A stretch of 64,000 nt of DNA from Pseudevernia furfuracea (GCA_022315425.1 JAIUPT010000042.1:1054001-1118000), one strand, 5' to 3'; shown: positions 19,840 to 32,153, counted from the first letter of the stretch. Notes: generated by a model from the sequence alone, not told the origin. Translations and numbers: made by a program.

Positions 19840-21377
19840 CTACATCCACTCGCACCGCGCCCCGATTCCCTCGGCCGCCTCCTTACCACTCCTCACACAC
19901 CCCTCCAGCAGCGCCAAACCCTGCCACGCCCATCCGCCCGCAATCCACACGCCGTCGTCGCCGTTCCTCCACTTTTTACTGTCCCCTCTACCCCCTTGTC
20001 CGCCACCGCCTCCACCCCTAGCTCCCAACGCCTCTTCGAGCGCGTAGCTCGAATCCACCGTGGCCGCGACACGGCAAAAGGTCACTTCGTGAACTTTGCC
20101 GGCCGTCGACTCCGCGGTCACTTTGGAAGAAGACCAATCGCCATCGACGTCGGCGTGTTTGGGCCAAACGGTGATCAGAGCGCCGGACGGGTGCGCGTGG
20201 GTGGCTTCCGTGATGTGGACTCGGCCGTCGTCGCACGCGCGGGTGCGGACGGTGAGGACCTCGGAGCCACCCATCCACTGCAGCTCCGCGGTCGGGTTCA
20301 ACATCCATTTCTGTGAGCACCCAGGCTTGGTGACGGATGGGGTGGGGGATTTGAGATGTCCGACGGCGCGCTGGTCGGAATGGATGACGACGCCGACATC
20401 GGTGGATTTCAGCTGCGAAACAAGCCAACGGCTCGGCGCGTAAACTTGACCGATGGCCTTGGGGCTGATTGCCAGGACGATTTGGTCGAAATATTCCGTC
20501 CTGTCCGTGTCGGCGGCGCGGTCGAAGATGGTGACGGCGAGACCCTGCGTTTGACGCTCGACTCCCTTGACCATTGTGTTGAGTCTGATGCTCAGCCCAG
20601 CACTCAGCCTGCGCTCGACTTCTGCCATGTTTGGCACCGTACAGTGCGTAGCGCCTTGGGTGCGGCGCTTATAATCCGTAACGTAGAAAGCCGGGAATTT
20701 CCGAAATTGTTCGTGGGAGCAGGATGCGACGCTTGAGAAGAGAGGGAGGACATAGTCATCCAGGAAGAATTTAGGTAGGTGGATACGATCGGTATACTCC
20801 TCGAGCGTTTCGGTTTCAGTGATACCTTTGCGGCCTCGTACCTCTGTCGGAAAGAAATGGCAGGCGATGGTGAACCAAATGTAGCAGGCCAGTAGCGGTA
20901 ACACATTCAGTACGGCGAGAAGGTTGGACAAAAGACTGCGAAAAGGTGTCCAGATAATAGGGAAGAGATGCAGGTTGGATGGATGGACGTAGTAAGGCCT
21001 ATGGTCCTCCTTCGAGTACGCGAACAGAAACCGCCGCTTGTCTGCAACGATACCGAGATGACCGATCAATGCCCAAACAGACTGATAGAATTCACCTGAA
21101 AATACACGCATCGGTACGTCAATGCGTGGCGGCGTGCTACCATCAACATTGGTTTCGTTCTGGGGCTTGGAATAAGAGTAGCCGCTGAGGGCGAGACCAT
21201 GATGCTATGTGTCATCAGTTCTGCGCTGGGTGGTTGTCAAGAGAGGACGATACGTACCGCTTCGATGACTTCGACCTGGAAGCACGACGACTTGTCTTTC
21301 TGCAAGGTGTATGCTGCCACCAGTCCAGCCATGCCTGATCCAACCACACAGATGCGCTGCTTTTTGGGGGGCTCCAT
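19840..21377 (-). CDS. FAD-dependent amine oxidase-like oxidoreductase (494 aa)
   Basis: Exons on minus: 21377-21258 and 21204-19840, with a 53-base intron. The N-terminus MEPPKKQRICVVGSGMAGLV is a Rossmann FAD-binding fold (V-x-G-x-G-x2-G). It is followed by an acidic strand end (VEVIEA) where the intron falls. Mid-protein there are hydrophobic stretches (ALIGHLGI; LLAVLNVLPLLACYIWF) that could be a membrane-associating helix. Near the C-terminus, VWIAGGWAWQGLALLEGCV resembles the second FAD-contact motif of the flavin amine oxidoreductase superfamily. Substrate unknown. A Gly-rich insertion (ARGGGGGGQGGRGD) precedes that motif. Divergent from the serine dehydratase gene with a 1.6 kb gap. 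Confidence 0.85.
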
Positions 21378-22955
21378 TGCAGACTTTTCCGGTGGAATAT
21401 TTCCTTGCAGAGTATGGAAACAAAATGGCCAACTGCGAAGATATGCAAGGCCAAAGGCAAATAGTCTAGGGAACTGACACGAGCAACCGAGCAGACAGTA
21501 AGGGGTATGGAAAGGTTATTGATGTGTACCTTAATTCGTATTGTTGGCATACAGACGTAATGCTTGTTGGTGGAGACACCCCCCTTTACGGCGCGCTGTG
21601 CCATTGTTTATCGGAAACTTCCTAGGCTATCTTGGGACCAAACACCGCTCAAGAGGTCAATAAGGAGGTAATAATTGCCTCGCTGGGTTTCTGATCACAA
21701 TGGAGCGTCGGAAAGCGAGCATCTGGAAGTGACCATCGAATTCATCCGGAAAAGTAGGCATTTCCATGGGAATTCGGACGATGTTAGTATAATAAATACG
21801 GGGTGATCTTCAATCAACGTTGGTGGCGTGAAAGAGTTCGGGAGTGGAAGTTTGGAAACAGAATAATGACAGACGCGTGTAAAGATGAAATTTGAGCTGT
21901 GAAGACAACATAGACAATCAAAAGATGTGGAGAACTTGATTCCCCGGTAAAGCATATCTCCCAGACTTCCCACATCAGAAAACTCAGCACATGAGTGTCG
22001 GATCAAGAAGTGCTGCTCGATACCTACTCATTGCTCAATACTCAGCACCAAGACGACTAGATAATTCTACCTTTGAAAAGGGCCTTGAAGAGAGGCTTTC
22101 ATCGCACGACAACGAGTCATATGAACTTCGATGACGATTACCCGAAAAGCTTGGTGCCTGAACACAAACCTGATAGCCATACGTGTTCCACAGTTCTGGT
22201 GGTTCAGTCATACAAGCCAGATCCATGAATGGGCGAACCTATTTCCATTGCCCCATGCTTTCCTCTCCAAAATCTCAGACAAGCTGAGAAGTTTGATGAA
22301 AAATTGGAAAAATGAGAAAGAGGCCATTCGCATCAACCTGCGGCAGTGTAAGGCCGGTGACACAGTGCCAGGAAGCATGAGCAAGCCCAGAGGCAACCCG
22401 GCGATTGTAAAAATTGATTTAATCAATAAAAGGTCCGTAGACCAATTTCAGAGATTAAACTGAAAAGAACAGATACTACACTTGATCTAAGCCATTAGGC
22501 AAAGAGAGCTGAGGAGAAAATTTGGGTCTGGGTTTCGGGGGGTTTAAGTAGTCCTTTGCTAGCGGGACGCTAACGTTCCCACCTGTGCTACCCGGATTTC
22601 AAAACTTGCGTCTGGGGTTTATTATTCGACTCCAAAATTCCACCTCAGTGCAGACTGATCCTAAGGGACCGATGGTTGTCTTCTAGCTTCTAGGCAGCCA
22701 AAAGCGAACGCCGCCAATAGCCGCACTGGGATTGCTTATTAAGCTCACTGTGGAGGGAGAATAGTGTTCATCCATTCACTAGGACACCACGATGAGAGCA
22801 TTTGAGCGCTGGTATTCGCCTGTGCTCCGTCCGATACCAAGTAGATGATTCTCCTTCCCTCAGCATTTTCGACATCGACATTACCCTTGAGCAGCCGGCT
22901 GCTACTCGTCCCCATTTGACACCGTAGCACCTCCAGAAACGCTCACGAGTCTTCA
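21378..22955. other. Gene-poor stretch, 1.6 kb
   Basis: A 110-codon plus frame (22131-22463) overlaps short coding-like pieces in other frames (for example STFEKGLEERLSSHDNESYE near 22065-22130). This could be a small decayed gene, but nothing is recognisable. The rest is non-coding. Confidence 0.35.
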
Positions 22956-24106
22956 ATGATGGGAAGCCTACCGTCCCCCGACCTCCCCAAACCCTGGATC
23001 TCAACCCCGTTGATCGAATCCGCCGCTCTCTCCAAAGCTGCAGGATGGTACACAAATCTTCACCCCAGTCCACCATTCTCCGCAACGCTGACCCAAACCC
23101 CTCCCCCCCCCACAGCCGCATCTTCCTCAAACTCGAAAACCTCCAACCCGCCGCCTCCTTCAAGTCCCGCGGCATCGGCAACCTGATCCGCCGCGCCCTC
23201 CTCACGCACCCAACCCCCCACCTGACGCACTTCTACTCCTCCAGCGGCGGCAATGCCGGTCTCGCCTGCGTAACCGCCGCCCACACTCTCGGCCGTCCCG
23301 CCACGGTCGTCGTTCCCATGACGACAAAGCCGCTGATGGTAGCCAAGATAAGGAATGCTGGGGCGACCGATGTGATACAAACCGGGGCAAGCTGGGCTGA
23401 AGCTGATGCGTATTTGAGGGAAGAGTTGCTGGGAAAGGACGATAATGGGGTGTATGTGCCGCCGTTTGACCATGAGGATGTGTGGGATGGTGCTGCTACG
23501 ATGGTGGAAGAGTTGGAAGATAAGCCGGACGCGGTGGTCTGCTCTGTTGGTGGTGGAGGGCTATTCTGCGGCGTGATGCGGGGACTCGAGAAGAGAGGTT
23601 GGGGAGATGTGACGGTCTTGGCTTTGGAGACGAAAGGGGCCGAGAGTTTGCATAAGAGTTTGGAAAAGGGAGAGCTGGTCAAGTTGGAGAAAATCACGAG
23701 TATTTGTAACAGCCTTGGAGCGAAGATGGTTGGAAAGAAGACGTTTGAGTACGGACAAAAGAAGAGTGTGAGGAGCGTGGTGCTTGAGGATCGAGAAGCT
23801 GTCATGGGATGTTGGCGACTGGCAGATGATGAGAGGTTGCTTGTTGAACCGGCTTGTGGGGTCAATGTGGCGCTGTGCTACGATGGCCAGTTGAAGAAGT
23901 TGTTGCCAGAGCTCACGGCCGAGAGTAAGATTGTGATTGTTGTGTGTGGGGGTGCTGCTGTCACGCTCGAGTTGCTGATGGAGTGGAGGGAGAAGTTTGG
24001 GCTCATGGAGAGGGAGACGACGAAGGACAAGGAGGTCCCGAGCACTGTGGCGACAAATGGCCATGTAAAAAATGAGCGATGGAGCAAAGGCTGCGAGACC
24101 GCTTGA
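22956..24106 (+). CDS. L-serine dehydratase (PLP enzyme, 360 aa)
   Basis: Exons 22956-23047 and 23116-24106; the 68-base intron has an ACGCTGACC branch and a C-rich tract before CACAG. The product is a fold-type II PLP enzyme of the catabolic serine/threonine dehydratase family. The PLP lysine lies in ENLQPAASFKSRGIGN, the substrate loop is YSSSGGNAGLA, and the phosphate-binding glycine loop is CSVGGGGLFCG. It deaminates L-serine to pyruvate and ammonia in the cytosol. Length fits the family. The last 20-odd residues (after MEWREKFGLMERE) are a charged tail. The ATG at 22959 is an equally possible start (Met-Met). Confidence 0.92.
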
Positions 24107-25289
24107 GAAAAGAGAGAGCTATACAAGAAATGAATGCATAGAGAGAAGCTCAAGAATCCAAATCCGCACAGGAGTCGTCAGACGAAATGGCAATCCTAAT
24201 AGCTCCCGTTTTCTCATCTCGCATACTTTTGTGTGTATCAATCGAAATGAACTGACTGGTCATATCAATGTTTGCCGGGGCCATTTCCCCCCTCGACAAA
24301 TGACTGTCGCTCGATCCTCTTACCCCTCCAATTGAATGTAGGAGAAATTTAGAGAACCGTGCTCTAAAACAACATCTTCGGAGTACTTTGTTATTTGACA
24401 TCTTTCTGAAACACTTTGCTTCATTAAAAATCTTACGTAGTAGTACGTCCTCGTGAAACGATGATAGGTTTTAGAACAAACAATAAAGCAAAAAAATGAC
24501 CTTGCGTCAATAATTCGGGAGATGAAGGAGACAGCAACATCTCTTCTGGCAAGCATTGAGCAGAGGAAAGTGTGTCACGAGGGTGACAGGTTACCAGACC
24601 CTTACTGCTGTGGATTTGGAATCCCGCTCCTCTCTCGGTGCGACGACCCGACCGCACGACGAAAAGAAGGCAAACCACAGGAACAACGACGGGCATGACT
24701 TGCGTGGGTCGAGCGGACGCCCGTGCGTAAGACATGAGATGAAGTGATGGGGTGGGGACCTGACTTGACCGGGCGTAGGGATGCACAAGTCTGCTGGCTT
24801 CATCTTTGAGGATGCTGGTTGGATCCCTCCCTCCCCCTCTTGTCTTGTCACCAGGGATTCCTCGCGTTTCTTGAAACTTGTTATGAATGCTACCTCTCAG
24901 CACAATTCATTTCCGCATCCACGTCGGTGGTCGGATCGAAAGGATATGTCTGTCTTACCAGACGAGCCACACGAGTCTGCAGGTGACGCTGGATCGACGT
25001 TTGTCGGAGTCAGCAATTTGTGACAATGTGCAAATGCAAAATGGATTGAATCTCGCTCTATTTGATGGATTGACGGATGTTCGGGCGCAGATGATCCATC
25101 TGATAGTTTTGCGTGCAACCTCGCCTTCCGATTGATTTGGAATCTAGAATATAGGTGAGGAGTTCAATCGATACGCACTCATTAGCAAGCTACCTCCTTA
25201 ATCACCACGCCATTAGACATCTTCAATCTGACTTCCCCTCCCTCTTGGTCCCCTACTTTCCGTGTCCCCTTCCCACTGGCCCAACCTGC
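24107..25289. other. Intergenic, 1.2 kb
   Basis: It lies between the convergent serine dehydratase and the secreted-protein gene. Frames up to 156 codons (minus, 24433-24903) have Arg/Ser/Pro-rich content typical of chance frames. No gene supported. Confidence 0.4.
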
Positions 25290-26099
25290 CTAGACCGCAA
25301 CTGGAAACAGCTCAACCTGCGCACAACTGCTAGGAATGCCGGTGGGGACGAAGAAAAACTCCCAGAAGAGCTGGGGGACGCCGTGCCACCAATCGCAAGC
25401 TGCCAACCGTCAGTCAGCCAAGCCATTCCACTCCAATTAATTACAGCCGTGTGCGGATGAGAAGCGGAATGATCACGTACCCAACCACCCTTTAAAAACT
25501 CCATCTCCCCGCCCTTCCCACTGCAAGCCTGACTCGTTGAAAAAGAACCCGTCCGTTGAGCCATACCCCGCGTCGAACACAAGCTCGTTGATCCGTACGA
25601 AGTTCCACGCTACGTAGGAGATGCTTGTCAGTCTACTGTCACTAATTCGTTTCAGGGAATTGGGAAGGGATGAACGAACCGACGTCCAGATTCTCCGAGG
25701 GTTCCATGATCATACCCCAGGGGACGGAGCTGTGCAGGTCGAATTGCTGAAGCGTGTCGTTGAGGAAACCGACCGTGTTTCCTAGGGTGGAGAATGGGAG
25801 GAGGGCGGCATCGCTCAGACCAGCTCCTGGGGTCGAGTCAGAGGGGGTGATGTGGGTGGTATCGGAATGAGTAGATTATAACAGAAGGGGGCCAGGGGGA
25901 GCGCACCGGTGTGATAGCTGCTAACGTAGAGATCATTTTTATCGGCGTTGTCATCGCCGATTACGCTGGTTTTGAGGTAGTAGCGGCTTGGTGGAGTGAA
26001 GGTTGTATTGGCGGTTGAGTTGGTGGGATTTGGAGAGGTGATAGCGAGGGTGAGAGATAGGTTAATAAGGGAGAGAAAGGCAGAGAGCATGAAATGCAT
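25290..26099 (-). CDS. Small secreted protein of unknown function (192 aa)
   Basis: Exons on minus: 26099-25907, 25826-25680, 25609-25481 and 25399-25290; 579 bases, all junctions in phase 1. A clear signal peptide (MHFMLSAFLSLINLSLTLAI) is followed by an Asn/Thr-rich spacer, then YYLKTSVIGDD and DLYVSSYHTG. The C-terminal part is aromatic-rich (FFFNESGLQWEGRGDGVFKG; ACDWWHGVPQLFWEFFF). The layout resembles a widespread fungal family of secreted proteins without known function; that link is from memory. There are two cysteines in the mature protein (ACDWW; SSCAQ). It could be a cell-surface or effector-type protein, but nothing here proves it. Intron 3 ends GCTGACTGACGGTTGGCAG. Confidence 0.8.
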
Positions 26100-27122
26100 T
26101 GTAGGTGTCTTTGTTCTTGTGTAGGTTCAATGATGGAGCAGTTTCACTTCAATATATATTTCTCAGCTTCCTGAGCGCATGATTATTCAGTGAATCGTTA
26201 AGTAAGTTCGTTCCTTCAAAATACGGTACTACATAGTGTTGACGCAGCACGCTCGTGATGTCCCTTGAAGCGGGTAAAGAGGTACTGTATCCGGCGCCTC
26301 GGTCCGTGCTCAATCTCCTCGTCCAATGGAAGATTTTTGAGAGGCGGGGATAATTGAGACATCTTGGCTCGGCATCGCGTCGATAACAATGTACTCGTAC
26401 CCTGAACACGATGAATTCTAAGGCAGTAAACTGCATGGTCTCCGCTCCCACATCACAATACTTAAGTTTGTGGGAAAGCTGGCGTCGTTTACTGATTAGC
26501 TCTCCCTTTCCTTACCCTTTAGGTCTGCCGCTCTACTTTGTACGTGATACGCGTACCAACTTTTTTGATACGTGAACCCCCCACCCAGCTTTCGGGTATG
26601 ATAGGTGTGAGACCCGACATAATCTACTTTGCAATTTGGGGCCACTTCCCAGGTCAACACGGATGTCTACTGTCCATAATCAAGTCTGTTAAGAATTCAG
26701 CGCACCGAAAGAGTGTAGAATTGAGTATATACAACATAGGGAGAGAAGGATACGCGAAGTTTGCTTCATCATGCTAAGTGCGGAGTGTCAATTATTCCGA
26801 TTCAAAGTGTATTGGCTGAATTCGATTTATAAAAAGAGCCCGGCGGCTTCATCCAATGGGACGAGCATGACTTTGACACTCAGACATGCACAAAGGTAAT
26901 GGCTATCGAGGACCTCGGATATACGGAGGTAAAGCCTAAGAGGCAGCTCGGTAGCGTGCTTCTTAGGCAGCTACTCGCTAGATTCAGTTCTAGAGGGCGG
27001 TCTGAGTAAGCCTACCGAAAAATTATGTCGTATGTGCTTGGATTGCTATTTGAAAGACATCAGGTGGGTACCTAAGATTTCCAAAGACTTGAGGAAAGCC
27101 GGGATACTTTTTGAAAAGGTTG
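26100..27122. other. Intergenic, 1 kb
   Basis: Promoter of the secreted-protein gene, then unassigned sequence. A short in-frame piece near 27003-27061 (LCRMCLDCYLKDI) has a paired-cysteine look and could belong to the weak gene call that follows. Confidence 0.35.
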
Positions 27123-27389
27123 ATGGTAAAACCGGCAGTGCGGTGGATGCGTGGCTGTGGAGGTATGGAACTGGGCATAATCCAGGGCAAGATTGCACCC
27201 TGTTTAGACTGTGATAAAAAGCTCCAGAGGTGGTTAGAATCTAGCGTACCCATGGATCAAGAGAGAACTTGCTCGGATCAGGACACTCTGAGACATGTGG
27301 ATGAGGTGAAGCGGCAAGTGCGGGCGGCAGGCAAAGACGTGGAGCTGGATTCCAAGTTCAACATGACGCTTCAGGTTGTTGTTGGCTGA
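27123..27389 (+). CDS. Possible hypothetical ORF (88 aa)
   Basis: ATG-initiated frame with coding-like composition (KIAPCLDCDKKLQRWLESS, then TLRHVDEVKRQVRAAGKDVE) and a C-x2-C pair. A second C-x2-C (MCLDCYL) lies just upstream in another frame, which suggests a spliced or decayed small cysteine-containing protein. Splice sites could not be settled. Confidence 0.25.
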   Translation: MVKPAVRWMRGCGGMELGIIQGKIAPCLDCDKKLQRWLESSVPMDQERTCSDQDTLRHVDEVKRQVRAAGKDVELDSKFNMTLQVVVG

Positions 27390-27745
27390 AAGCCAGAATC
27401 GTCGAAAGGGAATATGGAATGCGTCCTGATAGTCTAGGGCGCAGCATGTACGAGAGTTGAAGTGCTTCTTGAGCGGTGGTTGTAGCTTCATGCCTTGTTC
27501 CTACCGAAAACTTTCATACCTCTCCAGTCGAAAACTGCGCCCTTCCACCCCCAAAGCTCCGATCATCCTTCTCATTTCTGGCGCAGCTGATGATCAGGTC
27601 TTCATTTCCAAGCCCAATCTCCTCGACCAACCGTTCCATTCAGCCTTGATAAGTAGCGTCTTTGCTGAAGGATCTGTATGAAGCTTATAGTGTTCCAGCA
27701 AAAGCAAAGTTGATGAGCGGATAGACTGACGTATAACACGTGCTA

Positions 27746-28348
27746 TCACTGAGTAGAAAGGTGTAAGAGAGACACTCGCCATTGGTGAGGCAAGCTCGAG
27801 CGCAGCCTTCGAGAGTAATGAATTAATTTGCTCCAGTAGGCCGTCTTCTCCACATGTATCGTCCGTTGGAGGGATGGATTGGGAGTTGCGGTGGTGCAGC
27901 GTTTAGAGTCCGATGGGATAATGGCTGAGGATTCTGTAGATGATAACGATCTGGAGGTCTTAGGAGCTGCGCTTGATGGCGTTGGATGATTGCTTGAGGA
28001 ATGGTGTGTAATCATCGAGGAAACCATTCTTGAAAACAATATAATTGGGTTCAGACTCGAAATCGGTTGCATTAAATGATAGGTGGTAGTAGTCGTGGGA
28101 ACGCTGTATGAAGATGACGGAGCAGGGCTACAGGGCGCTTTGATTCCCGAGTATGCCGATACTGAGTCCTGTTAGCTGTGCAAGTCTTGTAGAGAACAAA
28201 TACTTACAAGACGCAATTGTGAGGCAGCACCGGAGTGCAGGTTACTGATGGGAGAAAAGCAGTCCCAGAAGAAAGACCGAGCTTTATGCTGGTTAAGTAG
28301 CAGGATCAACAAGAAAGCTGGGACTTCAACTCTAAGCACGAGCTCAAC
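27746..28348 (-). other. Unresolved open minus-strand frames, possible 3' part of a gene
   Basis: A long frame 28168-27746 is Ser/Thr/Pro-rich. It is preceded by an open segment 28348-28208 with a hydrophobic run (AFLLILLLNQHKARSFFWDC) that ends at a perfect GTAAGT. The implied intron is only 39 bases and I find no ATG upstream. It is either a decayed gene or a chance arrangement. Confidence 0.25.
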
Positions 28349-28460
28349 TCATATGGACCGACTAAGCCTCTCGACACAGCAAAACACAGAGATGGACTTG
28401 GGATCCCTAGTCTTGTACGGCTTGCAAACATCGAATCCGAAATCCAACGTTTACACAGCC

Positions 28461-29527
28461 TCACGCACCAACATGCTCCAAACCCAGCAAGCTCCTCCTG
28501 TAATCCCAGTAGTTCTTCCGTATAGGATCATACCTCCTAGCCAATAACTCCAGGGCCTTTCCACTTCTCTCCTTGTGCTCCTCTTCAACGTAGACATCCG
28601 CCAAAAAGTCCAGAGCATGACTACTTCGCACCTCGTCCTCCTTCTCCAAATCCGCATATTGTTCCGCAAAAATTTTCAATTCCACAAGCCCCATTCCCTT
28701 CTTTCTCAGCACACCCCTCAGATAATTCCACGGGGACTGATTCTGCGGCGCCGTAGAGATTGCAGCCTTTGTGTACTCAATCTCCCGTTCTATTACCTCT
28801 AGTGGTACTTCTGAGTCTGCGTCACCCTTTTTAATGCTGTGCTTCTTGGGATCTGTATGTCGCGCGAACACGACAAACCAGCGGTGGTTCCAGGCGCTAT
28901 TGTTGCGAACATCGGACTGGAGGAGTGATTCAATGTAGGGTAGTTCGGAATCCCAGAGGGAAAAATGCCGGACGAGCCATTGACGGTAGGACCAGACGTG
29001 GTAGTTTTTGGCGTCTTTGGTGAACATGAGGGCGAGAAATGCAGTTTCTGTGGGAAGTAGGGTGGGAATGTGTGACATGATTACTTGGCGGTGGTGCCTG
29101 CGTGGTCTGTAAGCCTCGGCCTTTGACCGTTTGCGGATTGTGGTAGGCATACCATATTTGGAAATTCTTGATGTGTTTGAGAGATATCGTATTCAGCCAC
29201 TCCAGCTCTTGGAGAAGGTCTTTCTGCAACATAAATAGCATGTCTGCTCTATAAAGCCTGCCACGTACATGTAAGTAACCGGCCTCTCTAGCTTTCTGTC
29301 TCAATATACCAGACTGTGTAGTGGGCAGGGTTCATCCGGATGATGTCCTCTGTAAGTCTCAGAGCTCTGTCCGACTTCTCGTCCTTAGCCATCGCAGCTC
29401 GCAGGTAAGACATAACTTCGCTGTATTCCTCAGTATAGGCAATTGCAGCCAAAGGATTAGGGCCACCGTCATCTTGGGGGATGGGAATGATATCCTCCCA
29501 TTCGGCTGAATCTGAGTATTTGCCCAT
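28461..29527 (-). CDS. RAM2: Protein farnesyl-/geranylgeranyltransferase type I alpha subunit (319 aa)
   Basis: Exons on minus: 29527-29310, 29257-29153 and 29097-28461; introns are 52 and 55 bases. The protein shows the repeated prenyltransferase alpha motifs: NPAHYTVWLYRADMLF, KNFQIWHHRQVIM, KNYHVWSYRQWLVRHF, NNSAWNHRWFVVFAR, NQSPWNYLRGVL and KNYWDYRR. The alpha subunit is shared by farnesyltransferase and geranylgeranyltransferase I, which prenylate CaaX proteins such as Ras and Rho. The ATG at 29527 gives MGKYSDSAEWEDIIPIPQDD, a normal start for the family. Both introns fall inside the W residue of a repeat (phase 2). Length 319 fits. Confidence 0.94.
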
Positions 29528-29839
29528 ATCCCCAGATGTCACGTCGAAGAGTCAGAACAAAGTACAAGTAATAGAGCAAGTCAGGAAACAAGGGCTTAAA
29601 AGAGAGAAACATCATTGGATTGAATCGATGACTAATGACCCCCAACATCTACCTAGCCTTTTCTTCTCTAAGGTAAGCCTTTCAATAAGGTTGCGCTAGC
29701 TCAAACTCTCGTCTTTCTCTCCGGCCCCTGGGTCTCCCTATATCGGCCTCGCAAAAAGCTTTAACCGGTCAATCAATCGGAAATAGCAACATACTCACTC
29801 AGTCACACAGCCTTCATTTGTCTCAACTTTTTGCTTGCT

Positions 29840-30852
29840 AAGATCATATCCAAGCTGAATATGGCACTGAGGGGGAGCACTCCCTACCGCTCTCCAAGTA
29901 CGACGTGATGTGAGCCAGCCTCGAAGAGTTGGGTTACAACGATGTCGACGCAATCTTCCCTCCAGCCCCCAGCACGCAATTGTTCTACTTTGTCAGCCCA
30001 TATGCTGTGAGGTTCATGATGCGTGTCGAGCGCTCCTGTTACCTCAGACCTGTGTTATAACCATTTCCTTTGCTAACCTAAGCTCCGCTTGAGGAACTCG
30101 TGCTGACTCTGAATTGCGCAGTTTAAAGTATCATATCGAAGCTTGAGAAGAAGGGTATCAAAACCATTCGTTGCTGCTCCAAGGATTTATGCGCTTCAGC
30201 TTCAAACTTCCTCTTCGGCACGGTTCATTTCTCCGTCCACTTTGGAAAATTTCATGTTCAATCCACTACTAAAGGGTTTCGTGAAGACATTTCATTACGA
30301 CGCTCTGAATATTTCACAGAGGTGACAGAAGAAGACTACATCCGTCACCTTCCCGTGCAGCTGTACATGATGAGACGCCTCCTTGGGTTTTTGATATTCC
30401 AGATAAGCAATTGAACGGATTTGTAGAGGCAAGTCTGAAGGGAGAGGTAGAGTGGCATGAAGCAATCGCTAGATACAGACACTTCAAATCCATCCAACGA
30501 GGCTGCAGAGACTGGATGCAGCGGGCGAACTACGAAAATCGCTTCAAGAGGGGTCAGCATTCCGATCGATGGGAGCTCTACCTTTGACCATCGAAAGCCT
30601 TACCAAGAAAATCACTCTTCCAAAGCAAAATTCTGGGTCAATGTTAAAGCGCTCCTGGGACCCGTGCCGACTCTTCCCTTCCCGTACGCTCTACAATGGT
30701 GACTTCCTACAACATTAGGCTTCTGATTAGAGACAGAGGTGAAAAATGGAGAAGTTCGCGGCGCATTCAAGGCATACATCATCGACTGCGTGGGCAACGG
30801 ATGCAAGGATGAGAAGTGTAGAAACCCTTGCCTTCATGAATCACATCGCTGA
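29840..30852 (+). pseudogene. Frameshifted gene of unknown family
   Basis: Coding-like segments follow each other in changing frames. They are GTEGEHSLPLSKYDVM then an in-frame TGA then ASLEELGYNDVDAIFPPAPS; an intron-like stretch ending CTGACTCTGAATTGCGCAG; SIISKLEKKGIKTIRC to VTEEDYIRHLPVQLYM; after a frame change near 30370 ETPPWVFDIPDKQLNGFVEA to HSDRWELY; after another near 30585 PLTIESLTKKITLPKQNSGS; and after a GTGACT-TTAG intron a Cys-rich end (DCVGNGCKDEKCRNPC) to TGA 30850-30852. The pieces read as one continuous protein broken by small indels. No start codon found. The family is not recognised. Sequencing errors are an alternative to real decay. Confidence 0.5.
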
Positions 30853-32153
30853 TTCTTTTCGCATAGTTGAACCTCGCAGAGGATTAGCAGCCGAAGGACG
30901 CGGGATCCGATATTAGAGCCGGCCATCTATTCAAAGCCCTCATTGACGAACTCGGGACAATCAAGCGATACTGAAAGCCCATCGGATGAGAGGTTTCATA
31001 GACGAGATTCGAGCGGGGGGGGAAGAAAAGTATGCTGAATGATCGAGACTTGTGGCTATGGATTTGTTATGCCTGTTCATGTACTTACGTTTCTGAGTGA
31101 TACCCCCTGCTGCAGCGGTCATCTCATGTAATAGAGAGAGATGATGTTTGTTCAAAGCGAACCATTACCATTTGGTTTGCCACATTCGAAGCCTTTGAAT
31201 TGTCAGCCTCAACTCGCAGGACTGCCATACTCGGGACTTTTCGACTTCTTAGAGCATCCTGGAAAGTGTCGTCTAGAGAATGCGGGGAGCTGGGGGAGCG
31301 CCCCAAAGACTGTTGCCACGTGACGAGACGTGCTAAGCCTTGGCGGATTTGTGATATCTCGGCTATGTTGCCTGGTTTTAGCATTGGCTTGGCAGCGGAC
31401 TCGTTCCGCTCTCGCTAAAAACTTCCTGTACTTAGATATATGCGACAGAGTAGTATATAGTCTCGATAGTCTAGCCCAATTCCTGAATGGAATGAGCAGC
31501 AAATTCTATGCCATTACAGATTCCACAGATCGCTCTTTCTTCCGTAGCACTCTTAAAACTCATGTTTTGACAAAGACGATGCGCAGGAAGGGGCTGTGCG
31601 GAAAGAGTATGCCTTCATAATGAGTCTAGCCTACTCAAGGCCTTCTCTGAGGCAGAGCCAAGCAATGGCCAGCAAAACAGACGCGCCCCAATATTACTAC
31701 CACTTTGCCACGCTTTGTGTTCAGAAATGCGACCCGAGGTGATTTGCAAGACTATCATGCCTTGTAGCTTTACATCTCGAACGTGTCAATTTCTTCACGC
31801 TGATCGCTGGACTGGCCCAACCCAACGCGCTTATATATGGTACTTCAGCCGAGCAAAACGATAGATGCAATAGCTCTCTGATTGAATTTTACCGTCTTGG
31901 CTTTGGAAGTCGGAATAATCAATACTCTCCTCCCGTTATTGCCCTTCCGAGTTGATTCTCTGTGAGAGCTTACAATCTCACCGTTAGGTCTTAGTAATAC
32001 CATATTGTGGGCTGGACGTCAGCGCATCACCTAATCACTGGTGGAGCCCTCGTCAACAAATACAGGGCGCCTTCCCATTTTTTCGTTTTCCAAATCGTTC
32101 TTCAGAAAGTACTGGAAAGATACTTTCCACACCATATTCTTCGATTCATCAGG
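30853..32153. other. Gene-poor stretch, 1.3 kb
   Basis: A minus frame at 31124-31384 begins with ATG (MLKPGNIAEISQIRQGLARL) and is mildly coding-like, but no domain or continuation was found. The rest is the promoter of the esterase gene. Confidence 0.35.

Noticed and set aside
22131..22463. 110-codon plus-strand frame
   Set aside because: Overlaps short coding-like bits in other frames; no domain recognised and no splice model could be made.
24433..24903. 156-codon minus-strand frame
   Set aside because: Arg/Pro/Ser-rich without motif or signal peptide; no splice support.
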